A stretch of 64,000 nt of DNA from AC-49 sp963817035 (GTDB taxonomy: Bacteria > Actinomycetota > Thermoleophilia > Solirubrobacterales > Solirubrobacteraceae). The notes under the pieces were generated by a model, which did no database searches, was not told the origin of the DNA, and saw only the letters and a list, made by a program, of their open reading frames with translations. The first letter of the stretch is position 1. Each line of letters begins with the position of its first letter. The stretch covers positions 1,054,001 through 1,118,000 of the forward strand of contig CAWFMM010000004.1 of assembly GCA_963817035.1 (NCBI GenBank), in the 5' to 3' direction. Made by a program: the position numbers and the translations under genes. This document shows, piece by piece, positions 8,033 through 17,413 of the stretch.

Positions 8033-9436
8033 ATGCCCGCCATCGTCACATCCCAGCCCGCCGAGGTGCTCGTCGTCTTCGGTATCACCGGCGACCTCGC
8101 CAAGGTGATGACGTTCCATTCCCTGTACCGCCTCGAGCAGCGTGGGCTGCTGGACTGCCAGATCGTCGGCGTGGCGGCCGACGACTGGACCGTCGACCAG
8201 CTGATCGCCCGTGCGCGCGAGTCGATCGAGGCCAAGGCCGGCACGATCGACGAGCAGGTCTTCGCGCGCTTCGCGGCTCGCCTGGCCTATGTCAGCGGCG
8301 ACTTCGGCGACGCGGCCGTCTACGCGAAGCTGGCCAAGGAGATCGGCGCGCCGCGCAGCCCGGTGTTCTACCTCGAGATCCCGCCGTCGCTGTTCGGGAT
8401 GGTGATCAAGGGCCTCGCCGAGGCGGATCTGGTCAAGAACGGGCGCGTCGTCGTCGAGAAGCCGTTCGGGCACGACGTCGCCTCCGCGCAGGCGCTGAAC
8501 GCCGAGATCCACGAGCACCTCGACGAGTCCCAGCTGTACCGGATCGATCACTTCCTCGGCAAGATGGGCACCGACGAGCTGCTCTACCTGCGCTTCGCCA
8601 ACACGATGATCGAGTCGATCTGGAACCGCCAGCACATCGCGTGCGTGCAGATCACGATGGCCGAGAAGTTCGGCGTCGCCGATCGCGGCCACTTCTATGA
8701 CCCGGTCGGCGCGCTGCGCGACGTCGTCGTCAACCACCTGATGCAGGTCGTCGCCGTCGCGGCGATGGAGGCGCCGGCCGGCAACGACGCCCAGACGCTC
8801 AAGGACGCGAAGTTCGCGGTCTTCCGCGCGACCGAGAGCGCCGATCCCAAGGAGTACGTGCGCGGCCAGGTCGACGGCTACCTCGGCGTCGAGGGCGTTG
8901 CCAAGGACTCGACGACCGAGACCTACTGCGCGATGCGGCTGAAGATCGACAACTGGCGCTGGGCCGGCGTGCCGTGGTTCATCCGCACCGGCAAGTTGCT
9001 CCCGATCACCCAGACCGAGGTTCGCGTCGTCTTCAAGCACGCCCCGCGGCTGGGCTTCATGGCGCACGGCCATCGCAACCCCGAGCCCGACCAGTTCGTC
9101 ATCAAGCTCGATCCCGGGACCGGCACGCAGCTGATCCTCGAGGCCCACCGCGCCGACGAGGGCGGCCCGCAACCGATCGCGCTGGACATGGAGTTCGCCG
9201 AGCAAGGGGGAGAGGCGCCGACGCCCTACGAGGTCCTGCTGCTCGACGCGATGAACGGCGACAGCGCCCGCTTCACCCGCCAGGACAGCGTCGAGGAGAC
9301 GTGGCGGATCATGCAGCCGCTGCTCGACGCGCCGCCGCCGGTCATCTCCTACCCGCCCGGCTCATGGGGGCCGACCGAAGCCGAGCATCTCGTCACCGGA
9401 TACGGCGGCTGGCACGGGCCGTGGGTGACGACATGA
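8033..9436 (+). CDS. zwf: Glucose-6-phosphate 1-dehydrogenase
   Basis: Oxidises glucose 6-phosphate to 6-phosphogluconolactone, making NADPH (or NADH) for the oxidative pentose phosphate pathway. The product is 467 residues, slightly short for the family. The N-terminal Rossmann motif is VVFGITGDLAKVM. The active site shows RIDHFLGKMG, the family's Arg-Ile-Asp-His-Tyr/Phe-Leu-Gly-Lys with the catalytic His and substrate Lys, and VEKPFGHD precedes it. WAGVPWFIRTGK is the conserved C-terminal-domain loop. It is the first gene of a long co-directional run; its TGA overlaps the next ATG by four bases. Confidence 0.95.
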   Translation: MPAIVTSQPAEVLVVFGITGDLAKVMTFHSLYRLEQRGLLDCQIVGVAADDWTVDQLIARARESIEAKAGTIDEQVFARFAARLAYVSGDFGDAAVYAKLAKEIGAPRSPVFYLEIPPSLFGMVIKGLAEADLVKNGRVVVEKPFGHDVASAQALNAEIHEHLDESQLYRIDHFLGKMGTDELLYLRFANTMIESIWNRQHIACVQITMAEKFGVADRGHFYDPVGALRDVVVNHLMQVVAVAAMEAPAGNDAQTLKDAKFAVFRATESADPKEYVRGQVDGYLGVEGVAKDSTTETYCAMRLKIDNWRWAGVPWFIRTGKLLPITQTEVRVVFKHAPRLGFMAHGHRNPEPDQFVIKLDPGTGTQLILEAHRADEGGPQPIALDMEFAEQGGEAPTPYEVLLLDAMNGDSARFTRQDSVEETWRIMQPLLDAPPPVISYPPGSWGPTEAEHLVTGYGGWHGPWVTT

Positions 9437-11307
9437 GCTCCGAGCCCCAGAGTGCCGCGGCGCCGTCACCGTTTCCGCCGATCGCCGACTACGCGTTCCT
9501 GTCGGACTGCCATACCGGCGCGCTGGTCGCGCCCGACGGCGCGGTGGACTGGCTCTGCGTCCCGCGCTTTGACGCGCCGAGTGTCTTCGGCACGCTGCTC
9601 GACCGCCAGGCCGGCACGTTTCGCTTCGGGCCCTACGGAATCAACGTGCCGACCGCGCGGATCTACGAGCCGGGCACGAACACGCTCGCCACGACGTGGA
9701 AGACGCCGCACGGCTGGGTCCTCGTCCGCGACGCGCTGACCCTCGGGCCGCGCCGCGGTGTGGACGAGATCACCCCCCACACGCGCCCGCCGACCGACAG
9801 CGACGGCGATCACATGCTCGTCCGCGTCGCCCTGTGCCTCGAGGGTGAGGTCGAGATGGAGCTGATCTGCGAGCCGGTCTTCGACTACGGGCGCACGCCG
9901 GCGACGTGGACGGTCAGCGATGAGGGCCACCAGGCCGACGCGAACGGCGGCGATCTGACGATGCGCCTGAAGACCGACATGGCGGTCGGCAAGGAGGGCG
10001 ACTGGGTCCGCGCCCGCCACGTGATCAAGGAGGGCGAGCAGATCTTCTGTGCGCTGTCCTGGGCGCAGGAGCTGCGCACGCCGGCCGACGTCGACGAGGC
10101 CAACGAGCTGCTCAGCCACACGACGCGCTTCTGGCGCGGCTGGCTCGGCCGCGCGCGGATTCCCGACCACCGCTGGCGCGACCCGATCCAGCGCTCGGCG
10201 TTGGCGATCAAGGGCCTGACCTACATGCCGACCGGCGCCACCGTCGCGGCGCTGACGACGTCGCTGCCCGAGACGCCGGGCGGCGAGCGCAACTGGGATT
10301 ACCGCTACACGTGGCTGCGCGACTCGACGTTCACGCTCCAGGCGCTGCACTTCCTCGACCTCGACTGGGAGGCCGACGAGTTCATGCAGTTCATGGCCGA
10401 CCTCGAGCCCAACCCCGACGGCGCGTTGCAGATCATGTACGGGATCGACGGGCGCCGCGACCTGACCGAGTCCACGCGCGACGACCTCTCCGGCTACGCG
10501 GGCGCCAAGCCGGTGCGGATCGGCAACGGCGCGTTCGACCAGAAACAGAACGACGTGTTCGGCGCGGCGCTCGATTCGATCTTTTTGCACACGCGGCGCA
10601 GCCAGCGGCTGCCGCGGCGGCTGTGGCCGGTCGTCGTGGCCCAGGCGACCTGCGCGACCGCGGTCTGGCGCGAGCCCGATCAGGGGATCTGGGAGGCACG
10701 CGGCGCGCCGCAGCACTACGTCTCCTCGAAGCTCATGTGCTGGGTCGCCCTGGATCGCGCAGCGAAGCTCGCGGCGCTGGCCGGAGAGAGCGACCACGAG
10801 CAGGAGTGGCACGCGACGTCACTTGAGATCCGCGAGGACATCCTCGCCCACGGCCTGACCGACGGCGGCGTCCTGCGCCAGCACTACAACACCGACTCGC
10901 TCGACGCCTCGAACCTGCTCGCGGCGATCTTCGGCTTCCTGTCCGGCAGCGACGAGCGGCTCAAGGCGAGCGTGCTGGCGATCGCCGAGGATCTGACCGA
11001 GGACGGCTTTGTCCTGCGCTACGTCACCGAGGAGACCGACGACGGGCTGCACGGCAGGGAGGGCTCGTTCCTGATCTGCTCGTTCTGGCTCGTCAGCGCG
11101 CTTGCGATCGTCGGCGAGGAGCAGCGGGCGCGCGACCTGATGGAGCGGCTGCTGCGGGTCGCGTCGCCGCTCGGCCTCTACGCCGAGGAGTTCGACACGT
11201 CGACCGGTCGCCACCTCGGGAACTTCCCGCAGGCGTTCTCGCACCTCGCGCTGATCGAGGCGGCGGCGCGGATCATCCTCGGCGAACGGCTGGCGGAGCT
11301 GAGCTGA
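9433..11307 (+). CDS. Glycoside hydrolase family 15 (glucoamylase/trehalase-like)
   Basis: A 624-residue cytoplasmic (no signal peptide) GH15 enzyme that releases glucose from alpha-glucans or trehalose. The N-terminal beta-sandwich begins ADYAFLSDCHTGALV, followed by DGAVDWLCVPRFD. The (alpha/alpha)6 barrel carries RNWDYRYTWLRDS, GIWEARG with the likely general-acid Glu, SSKLMCWVALDRA, and near the end GNFPQAFSHLALIEA. It starts inside the zwf stop (ATGA). Actinobacterial homologues include trehalases, so feeding glucose toward zwf is plausible; the substrate is not fixed by sequence. Confidence 0.9.
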   Translation: MSSEPQSAAAPSPFPPIADYAFLSDCHTGALVAPDGAVDWLCVPRFDAPSVFGTLLDRQAGTFRFGPYGINVPTARIYEPGTNTLATTWKTPHGWVLVRDALTLGPRRGVDEITPHTRPPTDSDGDHMLVRVALCLEGEVEMELICEPVFDYGRTPATWTVSDEGHQADANGGDLTMRLKTDMAVGKEGDWVRARHVIKEGEQIFCALSWAQELRTPADVDEANELLSHTTRFWRGWLGRARIPDHRWRDPIQRSALAIKGLTYMPTGATVAALTTSLPETPGGERNWDYRYTWLRDSTFTLQALHFLDLDWEADEFMQFMADLEPNPDGALQIMYGIDGRRDLTESTRDDLSGYAGAKPVRIGNGAFDQKQNDVFGAALDSIFLHTRRSQRLPRRLWPVVVAQATCATAVWREPDQGIWEARGAPQHYVSSKLMCWVALDRAAKLAALAGESDHEQEWHATSLEIREDILAHGLTDGGVLRQHYNTDSLDASNLLAAIFGFLSGSDERLKASVLAIAEDLTEDGFVLRYVTEETDDGLHGREGSFLICSFWLVSALAIVGEEQRARDLMERLLRVASPLGLYAEEFDTSTGRHLGNFPQAFSHLALIEAAARIILGERLAELS

Positions 11308-12604
11308 TTGGCCCGGCGACGCGTGGTCATCATCGGCGGCGGCTTCGGCGGCCTGGCCGCTGCGCGGAAGCTACGCAAGGCCGATGTCGATGTGACGCTC
11401 GTCGACCGGATGCACCACCACCTCTTCCAGCCGCTGCTCTACCAGGCGGCATGCGGGGTGCTCTCGCCGGCCGAGGCGGCGACGCCGATCCGCTCGTCGC
11501 TCAAGCACTCGGACAACGCGACGGTTCTGATGGCCGAGGTCACCGGGATCGACGTCGAGAACCGGCAGGTCGTCCTCGATCGCGGCGAACGGCTCGACTA
11601 CGACAGCCTGATCGTCGCGTGCGGAGCACGGACCTCCTACTTCGGCAAGGACCAGTGGAGCGAGGTCTCCTACGGGCTGAAGACGCTCGACGACGTCGTG
11701 AGCGCTGCGCGACCGCATCTACGGCGCGTTCGAGGAGGCCGAACGCTGCGGCGACATCGAGCAGGCGAAGCAATGGATGACCTTCGTCGTCGTCGGCGGC
11801 GGGCCGACCGGGGTCGAGGTCTCCGGGGCGCTGGGGATCCTGCGCCGCCACGACCTCAAACGCAACTTTGCTCGCATCGATCCGCGCGACGCGCGCGTGA
11901 TCCTGCTCGATGCCGGCGAGCGCGTGACCGCGGCGTTCAGCGAGCGCCTGTCGGGCAAGGTCGCCGAACAGCTCGGCGAGCTCGGTGTCGAGATTCGCGA
12001 GGGCGCGCGCGTGACCGCGATCGACGGTGACGGCGTGACGATGACGATCGATGGCGCCGAAGAGCAGATCGCCGCGCGCACGGTGATCTGGGCCGCCGGG
12101 GTGCAGGCCGCGCCGTTTGCGGCGATCCTCGCCGAGGCGACCGGCGTGCAGCCCGACCGCGCGGGCCACATCCCCGTCGGACCCGAGCTGACGATCGCCG
12201 GCCACCCCGAGATCTCGGTGATCGGCGACGTCGCCTCGGTCGCCGGCCCCGACGGCCGGCCGCTGCCCGGCCTGGCGACCGTCGCGATCCAGCAGGCGCG
12301 CCATGTCGCCAAGGCGATCAGTGCCGGGGCACCCGGCGCGACCGAGCCGTTCAGATACTTCGACAAGGGCGCGCTGGCCGTCGTCGGTCGCGGCAAGGCG
12401 GTCTGCGCCGTCCGCGGCCGCGAGGTCACCGGGCGCCTGGCGTTCTGGATGTACCTCTCGGTACATCTGTACTACCTCGCCGGCGGCGGCCCCGGCCACC
12501 GCGTGAAGGTGCTGATCGACTGGCTCAGCGCGCGCGTCGGGTCGCTGCAGTACCAGCTGATCCACGGCGACCTGGCGAGTATCGAACGGCGCCAGGACGA
12601 GTGA
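11308..12604 (+). pseudogene. ndh: Type II NADH dehydrogenase (NDH-2) with a one-base frameshift
   Basis: A non-proton-pumping NADH:quinone oxidoreductase with a membrane-associated C-terminus. The TTG start directly follows the upstream TGA. The first frame has the FAD motif VVIIGGGFGGLAAA and the Tyr/Gln quinone region (FQPLLYQAACGVLSPAE). At about 11700 the frame slips by one base (one extra A after GTCGTG): LDDVV in the first frame continues as ALRDRIYGAFEEAE in the next. The NADH motif VVVGGGPTGVEVSGAL, IGDVASV and the C-terminal amphipathic anchor (FWMYLSVHLYYLAG) then follow to 12604. All parts are present, so a single-base error or recent mutation is likely. Confidence 0.85.
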
Positions 12605-12605
12605 C

Positions 12606-14261
12606 GTGAGGGCCCTCGATCAGCGCCTCCTGAACTACGCGAGCGCGACGCGGACGTTCTTGCGTGTGTCGGTCGGGCTCGGGGTGTGCAGCGCGGTGCT
12701 GATCGTCGCCCAGGCCGGGCTCCTGGCCGATGTGGTGGCCCGGGCGTTCGGCGGGCACACGGGGGTGAGCGCGCTGCGCACGCCATTGGCGCTGCTGCTG
12801 GCGGTGGTGCTCGGCCGGGCGGTGGTCGCGTGGGCGGCCGAGCTGGCGGCGAGCCGCAGCTCGGCGCGGGCGAAGTCGCAGCTGCGCTCGGCGTTGTTGG
12901 AGCGCGTCGCGGTCCTCGGCCCCGACGGCGCGCGCACGCAGCGCGGCGGCAACCTGGCGATCCTCGCGACGCGCGGGATCGACGTCCTCGACGGCTACTT
13001 CTCGCTGTATCTGCCGCAGCTGTTCCTCGCCGTGATCGTGCCGGTCGTCGTGCTCGCCGGGGTCGTGCTCAACGACTGGGTCTCGTTTCTGATCATCGCG
13101 TTCACGATCCCGCTGATCCCACTCTTCATGGCGCTCGTCGGGGCGGCGACGCGCGAGCGCATGAACCGCCAGGTCCGCACGTTGCAGGCGCTGTCGGGAC
13201 ACTTCCTCGACGTCGTCGGCGGGCTGCCGACGCTGAAGGTCTTCGGGCGCGCCAAGGCGCAGGCCAGGGCGATCGCCCAGATCACCGATCGCTACCGGAC
13301 GACCGCGATGTCGACGCTGCGCGTCACGTTCCTGTCGTCGCTGATCCTCGAGCTTGTCGCGATGATCTCGGTCGCGCTCGTCGCCGTGGCGATCGGGCTG
13401 CGGCTGATGAACGGGACGCTCGACCTGCGCAGCGCGCTGTTCGTCCTGGTGCTCGCGCCCGAGGCGTATCTGCCGCTGCGCCAGCTTGGCGCCAACTACC
13501 ACGCGAGCGCCGAGGGGATCGCGGCGGCCGAGCAGGTCTTCGAGGTGCTCGAGGAGCCGCTGCCGGCGCGCGGGACACGGACCGATGTGCCCGATCCGGG
13601 CGTTACCGGGGTGAGTGTCGCGGGCCTCTGCGTGACCTACCCGGAGCGCGATGAGCCGGCGCTGCACCGGGCGTCGCTGAGCGTCGAGGGGGGAGAGGTC
13701 GTCGCGCTGGCCGGGCCGAGCGGCTGCGGGAAGTCGACGTTGCTCGCAGTGCTCGTCGGGCTCGTCGTTCCCGACGAGGGTGTAGTCCGCGTCGGCGACG
13801 TCGACCTCGCCGAGCTCGACCCCGACGCGTGGCGCGCGCAGCTCGCCTGGGTTCCCCAGCGCCCGCATCTGTTCGCCGCGTCGATCGCCGAGAACGTGCG
13901 CCTCGGGCGCCGCGACGCCACCGACGCGCAGGTCGCCGACGCGATCGCCGCCGCGGGACTCGACCGCGTCGTCGCCGCGCTGGACGACGGCGCCGCAACG
14001 CTGCTCGGGGACCGTGGTGCCGGGCTCTCGGCCGGAGAGCGCCAGCGCGTCGCCCTCGCGCGCGCGTTCCTGCGGGATGCGCCGCTGCTGCTGCTCGACG
14101 AGCCGACCGCCAACCTCGACGGTGAGACCGAGGACGAGGTGCTCGACGCGGTCCGGCGCCTCGCCGTCGGGCGCACGGTGCTGATCGTCGCCCACCGCCC
14201 GGCGCTGCTCGAACTCGCCGATCGGGTCGTCGATCTGGACCGCGTGGGGGTGCCGGCATGA
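12606..14261 (+). CDS. cydD: Thiol reductant ABC exporter subunit CydD
   Basis: One half of the heterodimeric ABC exporter that sends cysteine/glutathione-type thiols across the membrane and is needed to assemble cytochrome bd. The product is 551 residues: six transmembrane helices in the first 310, then an ATPase domain with Walker A GPSGCGKST, signature LSAGERQR and Walker B LLLLDEPTANLD. The GTG start at 12606 is one base after the NDH-2 stop. It overlaps cydC by four bases. Unlike the usual cydABCD order, the exporter genes come first here. Confidence 0.93.
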   Translation: MRALDQRLLNYASATRTFLRVSVGLGVCSAVLIVAQAGLLADVVARAFGGHTGVSALRTPLALLLAVVLGRAVVAWAAELAASRSSARAKSQLRSALLERVAVLGPDGARTQRGGNLAILATRGIDVLDGYFSLYLPQLFLAVIVPVVVLAGVVLNDWVSFLIIAFTIPLIPLFMALVGAATRERMNRQVRTLQALSGHFLDVVGGLPTLKVFGRAKAQARAIAQITDRYRTTAMSTLRVTFLSSLILELVAMISVALVAVAIGLRLMNGTLDLRSALFVLVLAPEAYLPLRQLGANYHASAEGIAAAEQVFEVLEEPLPARGTRTDVPDPGVTGVSVAGLCVTYPERDEPALHRASLSVEGGEVVALAGPSGCGKSTLLAVLVGLVVPDEGVVRVGDVDLAELDPDAWRAQLAWVPQRPHLFAASIAENVRLGRRDATDAQVADAIAAAGLDRVVAALDDGAATLLGDRGAGLSAGERQRVALARAFLRDAPLLLLDEPTANLDGETEDEVLDAVRRLAVGRTVLIVAHRPALLELADRVVDLDRVGVPA

Positions 14262-16009
14262 ACGAACCGCAGGCCCCGCTGCGCGCAACGCTCGCGCTCG
14301 CGCGCCCGGCCGCGGGGCGCCTGGCCTGGGCGACGGCGCTCGGCGCCGGCGCGGTCGCCGCAGGGATCGGCCTGATCGCCACGTCGGCGTGGCTGATCTC
14401 GCGCTCGTCGCAGCGCCCGCTCCAGTCCGCCGTCTCGATCGCCGTCGTCGGTGTGCAGTTCTTCGCCCTGAGCCGCGGGCTCTGTCGCTACTTCGAGCGG
14501 ATCGTCGGCCACGACGCCGCGTTCAGGGTCCTCGCGGACCTGCGCGTCGGCGTCTATACGCGCCTGGAGCGCCTCGCGCCGCTTGGCGTCCCGGCGTTCC
14601 GTAGCGGCGACCTGCTCGCGCGCCTGGTCCACGACGTCGAGTCGCTGCAGGACCTGCTGCTGCGGGTGATCCCGCCGTTCGTCATCGCCGTCGTCGTCGG
14701 GATCGCGACCGTCGGCCTCGTCTGGTCGATGCTGCCGGCCGCCGGGCTGATCCTGCTCGTCTGCCTGCTGCTCGCCGGCATCCTCGTTCCGTGGCTGACC
14801 GGGACGCTCGCCGCCCGCAGCGAAGCACGCCAGGCCGCGGCGCGCGGGGATCTGACTGCGACCGTCGTCGACCTGCTCGAGGGCGCGCCCGAGTTGATCG
14901 TCAACGGGGCGACCGACATCCAGCTCACGCGCGCGCTGAGCGCCGACACCGAACTGACCCGCGTCGCCTCGGCGACGGCCCGCACCGCCGGGATCGGCCA
15001 GGGCCTGACCGTGCTGTGCTGTGGCCTGGCGATGTGGGGATCACTGCTCGTCGGCGTCGCCGCGGTCGCCGACGGCAGCCTCGACCCGGTCCTGCTCGCC
15101 GGCCTTGCGCTGATCCCGCTCGTCGCGTTCGAGCTCGTCTCGGGCCTGCCGGCCGCGACCCAGACGCTCGCCCGGGTGCGGCGCGCCGCCGCCCGGATCC
15201 AGGAGGTCACCGACACGCCGCCACCGGTCGTCGAGCCGGTCGATCCGCAGGCGATCCCCGCGGCGCCGGGCCACACGATCACGGTCCGCGGTCTTCAGGC
15301 CCGCTATCCCGGCGCGTCACACCAGGCGCTGACCGACGTCGACCTCGACCTCGGCCCCGGCCGGCGGGTCGCGGTCATCGGGCCCAGCGGCGCGGGCAAG
15401 TCGACGCTCGCCGGCGTCCTGCTGCGCTTCGCGCCCTACGAAGGCGGCTCCGTCGCGCTCGACGGAGCCGAGATCGATCGCCTCGACTCAGACGCCTACC
15501 GCCGCATCGTCGGGCTGATCGCCCAGGACGCCCACATCTTCGACACGACGGTCGAGGAGAACCTGCGGATGGTCAAGCGCGACGCCACGCCGCAGCAGCT
15601 CGACGACGTCCTCCAACAGGTTCGCCTCAGCGACTGGACCGCCGAGCTGCCCGCGGGGCTGCAGACCGAGGTCGGGGAGCGCGGCGCGCGGATGTCCGGC
15701 GGCCAGCGCCAACGCCTCGCCGTCGCCCGCGCACTGTTGGCCGATTTCCCGGTCCTGGTCCTCGATGAGCCCGGCGAGCACCTCGACACGCCGACCGCCG
15801 ACGCGATCCTGCGCGACCTGCTCGCCACCGAGAGCGACCGCGCGCTGCTGCTGATCACCCACCGCCTGGCGGGCCTGCACGAGATGGACGAGGTGCTGGT
15901 GCTCGACCACGGCGCGGTCGTCGAGCGGGGAACCCACGACGAGCTGCTCGATCACGACGGGCGCTACGCGGCACTGTGGCGCCGCGAGCAACAGGAGTTC
16001 GCGGGATGA
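14258..16009 (+). CDS. cydC: Thiol reductant ABC exporter subunit CydC
   Basis: The partner of CydD; 583 residues. The membrane half (about 1-330) includes LIATSAWLISRSS, typical of CydC. The ATPase half has Walker A GPSGAGKST, Q-loop LIAQDAHIFD, signature MSGGQRQR and Walker B VLVLDEPGEHLD. The glycine-glutamate after Walker B (GEHLD instead of TANLD) is the usual CydC variation. The start ATG overlaps the cydD stop and the stop overlaps the cydA start, so the genes are translationally coupled. Confidence 0.93.
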   Translation: MNEPQAPLRATLALARPAAGRLAWATALGAGAVAAGIGLIATSAWLISRSSQRPLQSAVSIAVVGVQFFALSRGLCRYFERIVGHDAAFRVLADLRVGVYTRLERLAPLGVPAFRSGDLLARLVHDVESLQDLLLRVIPPFVIAVVVGIATVGLVWSMLPAAGLILLVCLLLAGILVPWLTGTLAARSEARQAAARGDLTATVVDLLEGAPELIVNGATDIQLTRALSADTELTRVASATARTAGIGQGLTVLCCGLAMWGSLLVGVAAVADGSLDPVLLAGLALIPLVAFELVSGLPAATQTLARVRRAAARIQEVTDTPPPVVEPVDPQAIPAAPGHTITVRGLQARYPGASHQALTDVDLDLGPGRRVAVIGPSGAGKSTLAGVLLRFAPYEGGSVALDGAEIDRLDSDAYRRIVGLIAQDAHIFDTTVEENLRMVKRDATPQQLDDVLQQVRLSDWTAELPAGLQTEVGERGARMSGGQRQRLAVARALLADFPVLVLDEPGEHLDTPTADAILRDLLATESDRALLLITHRLAGLHEMDEVLVLDHGAVVERGTHDELLDHDGRYAALWRREQQEFAG

Positions 16010-17400
16010 CCAACGACCTCGCGCGGATCCAGTTCGCGACGACGAGCATCTATCACTTCCTCTTCGTCCCCGTGACGATCGGGCTTGCGTTCCTCGTCGC
16101 GGTGTTGCAGACCGCCTACTACCGAAACGAGAAGCCCGAGTTCAAGAAGATCACCAAGTTCTTCGGGACGCTGCTGCTCATCAACGTCGCGATCGGTGTC
16201 GTCACCGGCCTCGTGCAGGAGTTCGAGTTCGGGATGAACTGGTCGCAGTACTCGCGCTTCGTCGGCGACGTGTTCGGCGGGCCGCTGGCGATGGAGGGGT
16301 TGGCCGCGTTCTTCCTCGAGTCGACGTTCCTGGGCCTGTGGCTGTTCGGCTGGGACCGGCTGCCGAAGAAGATCCACCTCGCGTGCATCTGGCTCGTCGC
16401 GTTCGGGTCGGCGCTGTCGGCGATGTTCATCCTCGCCGCCAACTCGTGGATGCAGCACCCGGTCGGCTACACGCTCAACGACGCCGGCCAGCCGGTGCTC
16501 AACGACATCGGCGCGCTGTTCACCAACCCGACGTTCCTGTGGGGCTACGTCCACGTCCTGCTCGCGGCGCTGGTCACCGGGTCGCTGGTCATGCTCGCGA
16601 TCAGCGCGTGGTACCTGCGCAAGGGCAAGGAGGTCGTGGCGTTCACCCGCACGGCCAAGGTCGCCCTGGCGACGCTGATCCCGTCGATCGTGCTGGCGAT
16701 GATGGTCGGCAGCCAGCTCGGGATCGTCGAGACGAAGTACCAGCCGGTGAAGATCGCGGCGGCTGAGGCGCAGTGGACGACGTGTGAGCCGTGCTCGTTC
16801 TCGCTCTTCCAGATCGGCGGCGGCAACAACGACCACACGCCGAGCAAGATCATCGCGATTCCGCATCTGCTTTCACTGCTTGCGACCGGCTCCGTCGACG
16901 GCAAGGTCGTCGGCCTCGACGAGCTGCAGAGGCAGTCGGTGGCCAAGTACGGCCCGGGCAACTACATCCCCAACGTCTTCATCCAGTACTGGTCGATGCG
17001 GCTGATGGCCTACGTCGCCGGGCTGATCGCAATACTCGCGCTGTGGGGTGCGTGGCTGCTGCACACGGGGACATTGGCGACATCGAAATGGTTCCTGCGG
17101 GTCTCGGTCTGGGCGGTCGTCACGCCGTTCGTCATGAACACCGCAGGGTGGGTGCTGACCGAGAACGGGCGCCAGCCGTGGATCGTCCAAGGGCTGATGA
17201 AGACGGTGAATGCCAACTCGCCGTCGGTCAGTTCGACCGACATCTGGATCAGCCTCGTCGTCTTCGTGCTGATCTACATCGCGCTCGGCGCGGCCGACCT
17301 GATCCTGATGCTGCGTTACTCGCGCAGGGGGCTGGCCGACGAGCCGGAGCCCGACTCATCCGCGACCGGGGGCGACGCGATCCCCGCCCTCACGTACTGA
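16006..17400 (+). CDS. cydA: Cytochrome bd ubiquinol/menaquinol oxidase subunit I
   Basis: The catalytic subunit of the bd-type terminal oxidase, reducing O2 to water with quinol electrons without pumping protons. The product is 464 residues with nine expected helices. The heme ligand His lies in SIYHFLFVPVTIGLAF near residue 17; the conserved GRQPW motif and an NxxGW stretch (NTAGWVLTENGRQPW) lie near residue 390. The Q-loop is short compared with E. coli CydA (522 residues), as in Gram-positive forms. The ATG at 16006 overlaps the cydC stop. Confidence 0.95.
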   Translation: MTNDLARIQFATTSIYHFLFVPVTIGLAFLVAVLQTAYYRNEKPEFKKITKFFGTLLLINVAIGVVTGLVQEFEFGMNWSQYSRFVGDVFGGPLAMEGLAAFFLESTFLGLWLFGWDRLPKKIHLACIWLVAFGSALSAMFILAANSWMQHPVGYTLNDAGQPVLNDIGALFTNPTFLWGYVHVLLAALVTGSLVMLAISAWYLRKGKEVVAFTRTAKVALATLIPSIVLAMMVGSQLGIVETKYQPVKIAAAEAQWTTCEPCSFSLFQIGGGNNDHTPSKIIAIPHLLSLLATGSVDGKVVGLDELQRQSVAKYGPGNYIPNVFIQYWSMRLMAYVAGLIAILALWGAWLLHTGTLATSKWFLRVSVWAVVTPFVMNTAGWVLTENGRQPWIVQGLMKTVNANSPSVSSTDIWISLVVFVLIYIALGAADLILMLRYSRRGLADEPEPDSSATGGDAIPALTY

Positions 17401-17413
17401 TCTGGAGCCTGTG

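Noticed and set aside
6731..9205. An 824-codon minus-strand frame over zwf and the antiporter
   Set aside because: Antisense to zwf with no domain; the start of the product is a composition artefact.
11700..11710. Programmed frameshifting in NDH-2
   Set aside because: No slippery heptamer or strong downstream structure; NDH-2 genes are not known to use it.
12525..14288. A 587-codon minus-strand frame over cydD
   Set aside because: Complement of a strongly supported ABC gene; the translation is repetitive and charged.
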